This document shows positions 1 through 5,723 of a DNA stretch of 16,699 nucleotides, one piece after another. The stretch is taken from NCBI GenBank assembly GCA_958349325.1, contig CATWCP010000021.1, positions 1 through 16,699 of the forward strand, written 5' to 3'. This DNA comes from an uncultured Collinsella sp. GTDB taxonomy: Bacteria; Actinomycetota; Coriobacteriia; Coriobacteriales; Coriobacteriaceae. How positions within the stretch are numbered: position 1 is the stretch's first letter; every line of letters starts with the position of its first letter. A model generated the notes under the pieces. That model made no database searches. It was not told the DNA's origin and saw only the letters and a list, made by a program, of their open reading frames with translations. The position numbers and the translations under genes were made by a program.

Positions 1-55
1 ATGCGAACCTCCAGTCCGGACCGCCCCGCGGTCCAACTTTCTGTCCGCACCCCCC
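1..55 (-). mobile_element. Probable terminal end of an IS3-family-like insertion sequence, cut by the window edge
   Basis: Read inward on the - strand, these bases run from a G-rich tip through TGCGGACAGAAAG to TTGGAC, about 24 bases in. That resembles the ends of IS3-family (IS150-like) elements. The same pattern, TGCG then TTGGAC at matching distance, recurs at the other window edge (about 14 of 24 aligned bases identical). A GGAGG followed five bases later by AT at the very edge could be the ribosome site and the beginning of a transposase start codon. The B3/4 gene becomes recognisable right after base 55, so the element seems to have landed inside it. No transposase residue is visible, so family assignment is inference. 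Confidence 0.5.
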
Positions 56-56
56 G

Positions 57-458
57 GTGGATATCTACAACACGATTTCGTTGACTTATGCGTTGCCCGT
101 TGGCGGTGAGGATTTGCATGCTATTGAGGGCAATCTGCGCCTGGCGGTGACCGACGGCGGCGACGCGTTCTTGCCACTTGGCGAGGAGGCGGATGATCCG
201 ACGCTGCCCGGTGAGCTTGCCTATATCGATGATGCGGGCGCCGTCTGCCGTTGCTGGAACTGGCGCGATGGCGTTCGCACGGCGCTGTCCGATGATTCGG
301 CGGACGCATTTCTGGCGATTGAGTGCGTGGAGCCCGAGCGGATGGGGGATTGCCAGGCTGCCATCGATCGCTTGGCCGAGCTGCTCGAGCGCTATCTGGG
401 AGCGACGGTCGTCGTTAAGACCCTAGTGACCCACGACAATCCCTGCGTGGAGCTGTAG
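57..458 (+). CDS. B3/4 domain protein, 3' part only (5' end missing, probably IS-disrupted)
   Basis: The 133 residues match the C-terminal half of stand-alone B3/4-domain proteins, which carry the editing-domain fold of the phenylalanyl-tRNA synthetase beta chain. Signature stretches are VDIYNTISLTYALPVGGED at the start, then LRLAVTDGGDAFLPLGEE, and CRCWNWRDGVRTALSDD near residue 65. Full proteins are usually about 220-240 residues, so roughly 100 N-terminal residues are absent. The GTG at 57 is simply where homology begins; no ribosome site precedes it, and in family members the VDIYN motif is internal. The frame stays open to base 3, but the upstream residues are proline-rich and unlike the family. 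I therefore infer a remnant behind an IS end, probably not functional. The exact role of these proteins is not established; a tRNA-editing-like function is only suggested by the fold. Confidence 0.75.
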   Translation: MDIYNTISLTYALPVGGEDLHAIEGNLRLAVTDGGDAFLPLGEEADDPTLPGELAYIDDAGAVCRCWNWRDGVRTALSDDSADAFLAIECVEPERMGDCQAAIDRLAELLERYLGATVVVKTLVTHDNPCVEL

Positions 459-484
459 CGGCGCCTAGAACCTATTGATGTTCC

Positions 485-523
485 AAACCACCACAAAGGT
501 GCCTGTCCCCTTTGTGGTGGTTT
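485..523 (+). terminator. Family A hairpin repeat, copy 1, terminator after the B3/4 gene
   Basis: A perfect 15-bp stem (485-499 with 509-523, right arm CCTTTGTGGTGGTTT) encloses the 9-base loop TGCCTGTCC and continues into a run of five T. It begins 27 bases after the B3/4 stop codon. The stem plus T-run has the form of an intrinsic terminator. The same arms and loop recur at four other places in the window. Confidence 0.85.
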
Positions 524-582
524 TTATGTTGATGGGTTAACAATTGGAATCTTTGGGTACGGGGGTCCGGACATGCGGCTAA

Positions 583-602
583 GATGTTAGCCCGTTAGCA
601 TC
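583..602. promoter_or_regulatory. Candidate MarR autoregulatory operator
   Basis: A 20-bp near-palindrome, GATGTTAGC-CC-GTTAGCATC, has seven Watson-Crick and two G-T pairs across its ten positions. It ends 26 bases before the marR start codon, and TAAGAT (580-585) overlapping it could be a -10 box. MarR proteins commonly bind palindromes of this size over their own promoters. Assignment is by position and symmetry only. Confidence 0.35.
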
Positions 603-628
603 ATGCAAGCGAAAGGCGGTCGTCTCCC

Positions 629-1078
629 ATGCAGCAGAACGACGAGACACGTTTTGAGGACTTTGTCGGACTGATCAGCGGTCTCTACAAGGAGATTCAG
701 CGCATCAAGACGTCCGAAGGTGCAAGGCTGGGCCTCAAGGGCTCCGACGTCATGTGCCTGTACTATCTCGAGCGCAGCAAGGACGGCCTGACTGGCGCCG
801 ACCTCGCCCGCATGGCCGGCGTTACCCGTGCCGCCGTTTCGCGCACGCTGGCACACCTGGAGGAGGGCGGCTACGTCGAGGTCGATGATTCGGGTGATGC
901 GGCCGTCAAGTACCGTGCCCCGGTGCGCCTGACTGCCCTGGGCGGCGAGAGCATGAGCGAGGCCGATCGCATCATTCGCGAAGTGCTCGACACCACCGGT
1001 AAGGCCATGGGCGTGGAGCAGCGCGAGCAGATGTATGCGTCGCTGCGTACGATTCTCAACACCTTGCGTGAGATCTAA
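629..1078 (+). CDS. MarR-family winged-helix transcriptional regulator
   Basis: The 149-residue protein has the length and layout of MarR dimers: an N-terminal dimerisation helix (about residues 5-30), a winged helix-turn-helix (about 38-105) containing LTGADLARMAGVTRAAVSRTLAHLEEGGYV, a wing with an acidic tip (VDDSGDAAVKYRAPVRLT), and a C-terminal helix pair. Conserved features are the recognition helix (RAAVSRTLAHLE) and the L-T-x-x-G after the wing. The ATG at 629 is preceded by AAAGG (612-616), a rather long 12-base spacing. A near-palindrome at 583-602 may be its own operator. The next gene, 119 bases downstream on the same strand, encodes a FakB-like fatty-acid-binding protein, so lipid-linked regulation as with FabT is possible but unproven. 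The ligand cannot be read from sequence. Confidence 0.9.
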   Translation: MQQNDETRFEDFVGLISGLYKEIQRIKTSEGARLGLKGSDVMCLYYLERSKDGLTGADLARMAGVTRAAVSRTLAHLEEGGYVEVDDSGDAAVKYRAPVRLTALGGESMSEADRIIREVLDTTGKAMGVEQREQMYASLRTILNTLREI

Positions 1079-1197
1079 GATCGCGCTGGCGCTAGCTTTC
1101 AGCCAACAACTGCATCGTCCCGTTTGAGCGCGTATACCGTGTCGGGGCATTGCTGTCAAAATTCCCCGCGCGAGGTTCGCGCAAGAAAGGATTCGCT

Positions 1198-2052
1198 ATG
1201 TCCATTCGTATTATTACCGATTCCGCGAGCGATATGACGCCGGCTGAGCACCCCGCTCTGCGTGTTCTGCCGCTGTCCGTCACCTTTGGCACCGACGTGT
1301 ACATGGATGGTGTCGACATCGATCACCAGCGCTTTTACGAGATGCTCGTGGAGCGCGACGAGTTGCCCAAGACCGGTCAGGTCAACCCGTACGCCTTTTC
1401 GCAGGCGATTGCCGAAGCACGTGAGGCCGGCGATGAGGCCGTGATCATTACCGTGGGCGCCAAGCTTTCGGGCACCAATCAGAGTGCTCGCACGGCGCTT
1501 GCCGAGGCACCGGGCGGCGACGTGTTCGTCGTGGACAGCAATAACGTTACCTTGGGCGAGCGTGTGCTGGTCGAGTATGCGCTGCGCCTGGTGGACGAGG
1601 GCCGTGGTGCGGCCCAGATCGCGGCGGCGGTCGAGGCCGTGCGCGACCGTGTGGTGGTTATCGGCCTGCTCGAGACGCTGGAATACCTGGTGCGCGGCGG
1701 CCGCCTGTCTGCTGCGGCGGGCGCTGTGGGTACGCTGCTCAACGTGAAGCCGGTTGTGGCCGCTGAGGACGGCCTCATCGTGCAGTTGGGCAAGGCGCGC
1801 GGTTCCAAAAACGGTCGAAACCTGTTGAACCAGAAGGTCGAACAGGCGGGCGGCGTCGACTTCTCCATGCCGCTGGCGCTTGGTTATACGGGTCTTTCGG
1901 ACGCGGTACTCAAGAAGTATATCGAGGACAGCGCCGCGCTGTGGGCCGGTCATGCCGAGAACGAACTGCCCATCCACACCATTGGCGCCACCATTGGCAC
2001 CCACGTGGGTCCCGGCGCTGTAGCCGTAGCCTTCTTCCGCCCCGCCAACTAA
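1198..2052 (+). CDS. DegV-family fatty-acid-binding protein (FakB-like)
   Basis: The 284-residue protein is a full-length DegV-fold protein. In Firmicutes, FakB holds a fatty acid while the kinase FakA phosphorylates its carboxylate, giving acyl-phosphate for phospholipid synthesis. Family motifs appear in order: IRIITDSASDMTP (3-15), PLSVTFG (25-31), KTGQVNP (58-64), the SGT carboxylate-binding loop in GAKLSGTNQSA (87-97), VVDSNNVTLGE (111-121), LVRGGRLSAAAG near 168 and IGTHVGPGAVAVAFF at the C-terminus. I chose the ATG at 1198 because GAAAGGA lies six bases upstream. A start at 1150 would add 16 residues that the family lacks. A short GCGCGA/TCGCGC hairpin (1168-1182) abuts the ribosome site. 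FakA is not in the window, and the bound fatty acid is unknown. Confidence 0.92.
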   Translation: MSIRIITDSASDMTPAEHPALRVLPLSVTFGTDVYMDGVDIDHQRFYEMLVERDELPKTGQVNPYAFSQAIAEAREAGDEAVIITVGAKLSGTNQSARTALAEAPGGDVFVVDSNNVTLGERVLVEYALRLVDEGRGAAQIAAAVEAVRDRVVVIGLLETLEYLVRGGRLSAAAGAVGTLLNVKPVVAAEDGLIVQLGKARGSKNGRNLLNQKVEQAGGVDFSMPLALGYTGLSDAVLKKYIEDSAALWAGHAENELPIHTIGATIGTHVGPGAVAVAFFRPAN

Positions 2053-2061
2053 CCGACCTGC

Positions 2062-2106
2062 CATAAACCACCACAAAGGGGACAGGCACCTTTGTGGTGG
2101 TTTATG
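2062..2106 (+). terminator. Family A hairpin repeat, copy 2 (loop in reverse orientation), after degV
   Basis: This is a perfect 18-bp stem (2062-2079 with 2089-2106) around the loop GGACAGGCA, the reverse complement of the loop in the other four copies. It starts ten bases after the DegV stop codon and ends 23 bases before the MGMT-like start, so it is both a candidate terminator and part of the next gene's leader. Its T-run is only three bases on this strand, so termination may be weak. Confidence 0.8.
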
Positions 2107-2129
2107 CTGGTTTCGGTTGAAAGGAGCGC

Positions 2130-2453
2130 ATGTTGGCGTCTGAGGGCTTTTTTGAGCGGGTGTACGAGGTGGTCGAGCAGATTCCCGAGGGGATGGTCGC
2201 CACGTACGGCCAGGTGGCGCTGCTTGCCGGTCGTCCACGAAGTGCGCGGTACGTGGGGTATGCCCTACATAGCAATCCGCGCCCCGGCGAGATTCCCTGT
2301 CACCGCGTGGTGTTTGCCGACGGACGCATATGCGAGGGTTTTGCTTTTGGCGGTCCCGATGCTCAGCGTGAGCTCTTAATGGGGGAGGGCGTGACGTTTA
2401 CCGATCCCATGCACGTTGACTTGGCCGCCTGTCGCTGGCCAGCAGGGCTCTAG
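2130..2453 (+). CDS. Single-domain MGMT/alkyltransferase-like DNA-repair protein
   Basis: The 107 residues correspond to the DNA-binding, active-site domain of O6-alkylguanine-DNA alkyltransferases. Visible are FERVYEVVEQIPEGMVATYGQVA (8-30), the arginine-finger helix region RSARYVGYALHSNP (37-50) and the active-site motif IPCHRVV (55-61) with Cys57. The N-terminal domain of Ogt/Ada/MGMT is absent, as in the alkyltransferase-like proteins. Those usually have Trp or Ala instead of the cysteine, so this protein combines an ATL-like size with an intact acceptor residue. It could repair alkylated guanine directly or flag lesions for nucleotide excision repair. AAGGAG lies just three bases before the ATG; the TTG at 2133 would have better spacing and cost one residue. 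It sits between two family A hairpins and is probably transcribed alone or with degV. Confidence 0.85.
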   Translation: MLASEGFFERVYEVVEQIPEGMVATYGQVALLAGRPRSARYVGYALHSNPRPGEIPCHRVVFADGRICEGFAFGGPDAQRELLMGEGVTFTDPMHVDLAACRWPAGL

Positions 2454-2469
2454 CGGCTCTGCCGTGGCC

Positions 2470-2510
2470 AAAACCACCACAAAGGTGCCTGTCCCCTTTG
2501 TGGTGGTTTT
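2470..2510 (+). terminator. Family A hairpin repeat, copy 3, after the MGMT-like gene
   Basis: A perfect 16-bp stem (2470-2485 with 2495-2510) encloses TGCCTGTCC and ends in four T. It begins 17 bases after the stop codon. Stem and loop are the same as copy 1. Confidence 0.85.
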
Positions 2511-2694
2511 CCGTTTCAGGTTTACCGGGGCTAACTTATGGAGACGATGTGTTGGCGTATATTCTCGCCAGAAAGTAAACCATGGTGAACTATATTGGTT
2601 TCAGCAACGGAGCAGGCAATAGGCGATGAAAAAGCCTGCCCTGTTGAGTTTGATTCGCATTCCTCCCCTCTGTGCGATTCAACGGTGTACTTCG
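2511..2694. other. Non-coding region between convergent genes with several small hairpins
   Basis: No credible gene is seen. Possible secondary structures are TGGCG/CGCCA around TATATT (about 2554-2572), GCAGGC/GCCTGC (2612-2617 with 2634-2639), and a 9-of-10 pairing between TTGATTCGCA (about 2649) and TGCGATTCAA (about 2672). An unannotated small RNA is possible, but nothing here matches an RNA family I recognise. Confidence 0.3.
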
Positions 2695-2736
2695 GGAACA
2701 GGCCCGCTGGCAACTAACTGCCAGCGGGCCTGTTCC
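2695..2736 (-). terminator. 18-bp hairpin downstream of trpS (probable terminator)
   Basis: A perfect 18-bp stem (2695-2712 with 2719-2736, arm core AGGCCCGCTGGC) closes on the six-base loop ACTAAC. It lies 54 bases past the trpS stop codon and faces the MGMT-like gene, so it may stop transcripts from either side. Neither strand has a long T-run, so it may work by stem strength alone or serve as a 3'-end stabiliser. Confidence 0.65.
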
Positions 2737-2789
2737 TGTTTCGGGAAGAAATCTAATCTCACCGTCTATGTCGTGCGAAAGCGCTTTGC

Positions 2790-3839
2790 CTAGTACACCA
2801 TGCCCATGGCGTCCTGAACCTCGGCCAGGGTCTGCTTGGCGATCTCGTTGGCACGGCGATTGCCCTCGTGCAGCACGTCCTTGACGTAATCCAGATCGTT
2901 CTCGTAGCGCTGACGACGCTCACGGATCGGGGCGAAGTACTCGTTGACGGCCTCGGTCACGTACTTCTTGAGCTGGCCGGAGCCGCCCATGCCGATCTCC
3001 TCGGCAATCTCGACCTCGGAGCGACCGGTGCAGATGGCAGCCGTCGAAAGCAGGCCGGACACGCCGGGGCGGTTCTCGGGATCGAACGTGATCATGCGCT
3101 CGGAGTCGGTTTGGCTCTTCTTGATGCGCTTGGCCGTCTCCTCGGCAGTCATTGAGATATTGATGGCGTTGCCGTAGCTCTTGCTCATCTTGCGACCGTC
3201 CAGGCCGGGCAGCAGCGGGGTCTCGGACAGCAGCGCGTCGACCTCGGGAAATACCTTGCCATAGCGGTTGTTAAAGCGGCGAGCGATGGTGCGGGTGAGC
3301 TCGATGTGCGGCAGCTGGTCGCGACCGACGGGCACGACGTTGCCCTTGCAGAACAGGATGTCGCAGGCCTGGTGCACCGGGTAGGTGAGCAGAAGGCCGG
3401 TAAGCTCGTGGCCCGAGGCCTCCATCTCGGCCTTGACCGTGGGGTTGCGCGCCAGCTCGGCCTCGGACACCAGCGACAGGAACGGCAGCATGAGCTGGTT
3501 CGCGGCGGGCACGGCGGAGTGCGCGTAGATCATGGTCTTGTCGGGGTCGATGCCGCAGGCAAGGTAGTCCATGACCATGTTGTACACGTTGTCCTGGATA
3601 TGCTCGGTGGTGTCGCGGTCGGTGATGACCTGGTAGTCGGCGATGAGCACGTTGGTCTTGGCGCCCATGTTCTGCAGCTCCACGCGGCCCTTGAGGGTGC
3701 CGAAGTAGTGACCCAAGTGCAAGCGTCCGGTCGGGCGGTCGCCGGTGAGCATGGTGAACTTCTCGGGCGTCTTTGCCAAGCCCTCGCGAATGGCGTTGCT
3801 CTTTTGCAGCGCGACTTCGTAGCTGTTCTCGTTTGGCAT
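2790..3839 (-). CDS. trpS: Tryptophanyl-tRNA synthetase
   Basis: This class I aminoacyl-tRNA synthetase charges tRNA-Trp with tryptophan in the cytosol. The 349-residue protein has the usual bacterial TrpRS length (about 330-350). Visible are TGDRPTGRLHLGHYFG with the HIGH-type motif HLGH at 41-44, IADYQVITDRD (66-75), AEMEASGHELTGLLLTYPVHQACDIL across the tryptophan pocket (137-162), GRDQLPHIELTR (172-183) and KMSKS at 217-221. I chose the ATG at 3839 because GGAG sits five to six bases upstream on the - strand. A longer open frame to 3983 adds 48 arginine/proline-rich residues foreign to the family. The gene is monocistronic, with a strong hairpin downstream. I looked for a T-box leader in 3840-3998 and saw none. 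Confidence 0.96.
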   Translation of the reverse strand: MPNENSYEVALQKSNAIREGLAKTPEKFTMLTGDRPTGRLHLGHYFGTLKGRVELQNMGAKTNVLIADYQVITDRDTTEHIQDNVYNMVMDYLACGIDPDKTMIYAHSAVPAANQLMLPFLSLVSEAELARNPTVKAEMEASGHELTGLLLTYPVHQACDILFCKGNVVPVGRDQLPHIELTRTIARRFNNRYGKVFPEVDALLSETPLLPGLDGRKMSKSYGNAINISMTAEETAKRIKKSQTDSERMITFDPENRPGVSGLLSTAAICTGRSEVEIAEEIGMGGSGQLKKYVTEAVNEYFAPIRERRQRYENDLDYVKDVLHEGNRRANEIAKQTLAEVQDAMGMVY

Positions 3840-3998
3840 GATTGCTCCTAACGTATGTTCATGGGTCAAGATGATAACGCGTTTATTGGAGGGGCGGGGC
3901 GTAAGTAGGCGAGGGGCGGGAGAGGGGTGGCTTGTGCGATGGGCGCGGCGCGGCCGCGCTTGGCCAACGGTGCCTTGGCACATCCTCGGCAGCTTGCC

Positions 3999-5198
3999 CT
4001 AGAGCTTGTGGTGGCGCTCTTCTTTGCGCTCCTCGGCTGCCTGCTCCTCCTGCTTAAAGGCGGGGTCGTCGGGGGTGACGAGCTCGTCCTCGTGCGTGCG
4101 CTTGTTGTAATGGTGGCGCAGCACGGGCTCAAACAGATGTAGATGCTTGGCAAAGGCCGCCGAGCCAATGGCGAGCACGGTAAAGATGAGCACGCGCATG
4201 GGCATCTCGACCTGGTTAATCGCGGCGGCGCCGGCCGAAAGCATGATGCACCAGGCATAGATGAGCAGCACGGCCTGTTTTTGGCTGTAGCCTTCTTGGA
4301 TCAGGCGGTGGTGGATGTGGCCCTTGTCGGCCTGCCCGATGCTAATGTGGGCGCGCTTGCGGCGCACAATGGCGCTAAACGTGTCGATGATGGGCACGCC
4401 GGCAACGATGAGCGGGATGATAAGCGAGGTGAGTGCGGCGGTGCGGCTCACGTTGAGCAGCGAGATGGAGCCCAGCGCAAAGCCCAGCAGCAGCGACCCC
4501 GAGTCGCCCAAGAAGATGCTTGCGGGGTTGAAGTTGTAGTGCAAAAAGGCTAGACAGGCGCCAAAGAGCGCAATAGAGAGCGCGGCGGCGTCGATGCGGC
4601 CCGAGAGCACGGCCATCGAGAACATGGTGAATGACGCGATGCCGCAGATGCCCGTGGCCAAGCCGTCGAGGCCGTCGATGAGGTTAATGATGTTAGTGAA
4701 TGCCACCAGATAGATCACGGTAATGGGGTAGGCGAGCCATCCGAGCATGATCTCGCCGGGAGCAAACGGGTTGACGATGACGCCGATTTTTAGGCCGCCC
4801 ATGCAGGCGATAAGCGCGGCGAGGACCTGTCCGGCCAGCTTTTGCTTGGGCGTGAGCTGGAAGACGTCGTCGATAGCGCCGGTCGCAAAGATGACGGTAA
4901 AGGAGAGCGCCAGCATGGGATAGCTAATGTGAAGGCGCGGGTGCGGTACCAGGACGGGTGGCCAGCCTAGGTACCAGGTGCCTAGGATTTGCACAATGCA
5001 GGCAACGACCAGGCCCAAAAACACCGCCGTTCCGCCCAAACGCGGGATGGGCTTGGTGTTGATGCGGCGCTTAGAAGGATAGTCGACGGCATCGAGCTTA
5101 ATTGCCAAGCGCTTGACCAGGGGCACCGCGAGGAAGGTCGTGATAAAAGCCGCCGCTGCCACGCATAGGTACGGTATGTAGCTCGGGGATGAAGCCAT
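3999..5198 (-). CDS. Undecaprenyl-phosphate sugar-1-phosphate transferase (WecA/TagO/MraY superfamily)
   Basis: This multi-pass membrane enzyme of about 399 residues transfers a sugar-1-phosphate, typically GlcNAc-1-P, from a UDP-sugar to undecaprenyl phosphate, starting a cell-wall glycopolymer. Family motifs appear in order: DYPSKRRINTKPIPRLGG (39-56), the Asp-Asp pair in GAIDDVFQLTPKQKLAGQ (107-124), NIINLIDGLDGLATG (169-183), NFNPASIFLGDSGS (222-235) and the cytoplasmic HIHHRL motif (294-299). About ten hydrophobic helices separate them. A charged, soluble C-terminal tail (about 363-399) ends the protein. The start is uncertain: ATG at 5198 has no clear ribosome site, and a TTG at 5216 in frame would add six residues. 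The specific polymer cannot be inferred, because no glycosyltransferase neighbours are present. Confidence 0.9.
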   Translation of the reverse strand: MASSPSYIPYLCVAAAAFITTFLAVPLVKRLAIKLDAVDYPSKRRINTKPIPRLGGTAVFLGLVVACIVQILGTWYLGWPPVLVPHPRLHISYPMLALSFTVIFATGAIDDVFQLTPKQKLAGQVLAALIACMGGLKIGVIVNPFAPGEIMLGWLAYPITVIYLVAFTNIINLIDGLDGLATGICGIASFTMFSMAVLSGRIDAAALSIALFGACLAFLHYNFNPASIFLGDSGSLLLGFALGSISLLNVSRTAALTSLIIPLIVAGVPIIDTFSAIVRRKRAHISIGQADKGHIHHRLIQEGYSQKQAVLLIYAWCIMLSAGAAAINQVEMPMRVLIFTVLAIGSAAFAKHLHLFEPVLRHHYNKRTHEDELVTPDDPAFKQEEQAAEERKEERHHKL

Positions 5199-5402
5199 GA
5201 ATCTAAAAACCGCCAAGCGTCGAAGGAAAAGGTCAGAAGAACGCCATGCGCAAAGGGCATAGCCGAACCATAATACTCGACCAAGGGGGGTGCATGTAAT
5301 TGCACGCAGCGATAATCACGCGCTTACCAGATATTGGGATGTTGTCGATGGCTTGTCGGGATGCCGGCGGGGATCCATATGGACTGTATGGTGATTTTCG
5401 GC
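5199..5402. other. Upstream region of the WecA-like gene, no gene recognised
   Basis: Between the WecA-like start and the 6S candidate there are about 200 bases. A 60-codon open frame on the - strand (5233-5415) has no ribosome site, overlaps the RNA tail and resembles no family I know. The region presumably holds the promoter of the transferase gene (TATTAT on the - strand near 5270 is a possible -10), but I could not pair it with a convincing -35. Confidence 0.3.
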
Positions 5403-5577
5403 AAAAGAAAACCACCCCCCACGTTACGAAAATGAACCCACCTAAAACAGGTGGGTGCCCTCATCGACTGTTCCAGCGTCCTTAACAACGAAGGATACCT
5501 GTACTAGGTACGACTGTGTGGGCTCCCTAAATAAACGCGACGGTTCACCCAGTTGCTCCGCGGGGGGCGGAATACCT
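5403..5577 (-). ncRNA. ssrS: Probable 6S RNA
   Basis: The - strand of this non-coding gap folds as one long rod of about 175 nt. A closing helix pairs CCGCCCCCC (5570-5562) with GGGGGGTGG (5420-5412), nine pairs including one G-T. The 3' side carries the small hairpin CCCACCT-GTTTT-AGGTGGG followed by TTCA (about 5456-5434), which matches the hairpin on the 3' strand of the 6S central bubble. Inner GCCC/GGGC and TCCT/AGGA pairings continue the rod. TTTTCTTTT follows the closing helix (5411-5403) as a terminator-like tail. 6S RNA binds the housekeeping sigma-RNA polymerase holoenzyme by mimicking an open promoter. A weak promoter (TTGTAA, then GATAAA 16 bases on) precedes it on this strand. 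The family call is from remembered features, not a covariance search. Confidence 0.65.
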
Positions 5578-5610
5578 ACATCATAAAGCGGCACTTTATC
5601 GATTCCAGTC

Positions 5611-5639
5611 TTGACATTACAAAAATCGTGTCGGACGAT
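5611..5639 (+). promoter_or_regulatory. Candidate sigma-70-type promoter for the radical SAM gene
   Basis: A perfect -35 TTGACA (5611-5616) is followed after 17 bases by GACGAT (5634-5639), which matches TATAAT at three positions. It points toward the radical SAM gene, leaving a leader of about 80 bases, and lies next to the divergent 6S promoter region. Confidence 0.45.
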
Positions 5640-5723
5640 TACGGCGCCTTAGGGACGGAGCCGTCTACGCGGTCTGGCCCTTTACGTTTGAGCTGCTGAA
5701 TCGTTGTTTTGGAGCATGTTTTT

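Noticed and set aside
3..56. In-frame continuation of the B3/4 gene to the window edge
   Set aside because: The frame is open, but the residues do not resemble B3/4 proteins and the DNA looks like an IS end, so the open frame is probably coincidental.
1156..2238. A 360-codon open frame on the - strand opposite degV
   Set aside because: It covers a well-supported DegV protein and a hairpin repeat, and its low-complexity residues match no family.
485..2510. A CRISPR array suggested by the recurring CCACCAC motif
   Set aside because: The copies are hundreds to thousands of bases apart, self-complementary, placed after genes and without regular spacers. No cas gene is present.
3840..3983. N-terminal extension of trpS
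   Set aside because: The 48 extra residues are Arg/Pro-rich and absent from the family, while a good ribosome site precedes the ATG at 3839.
3840..3998. A T-box or attenuator leader upstream of trpS
   Set aside because: No T-box consensus, specifier loop or Trp-rich leader peptide could be found. The same holds for the argS leader at 14664-14730.
5233..5415. A 60-codon open frame on the - strand upstream of the WecA-like gene
   Set aside because: It has no ribosome site, overlaps the tail of the 6S candidate and shows no recognisable family.
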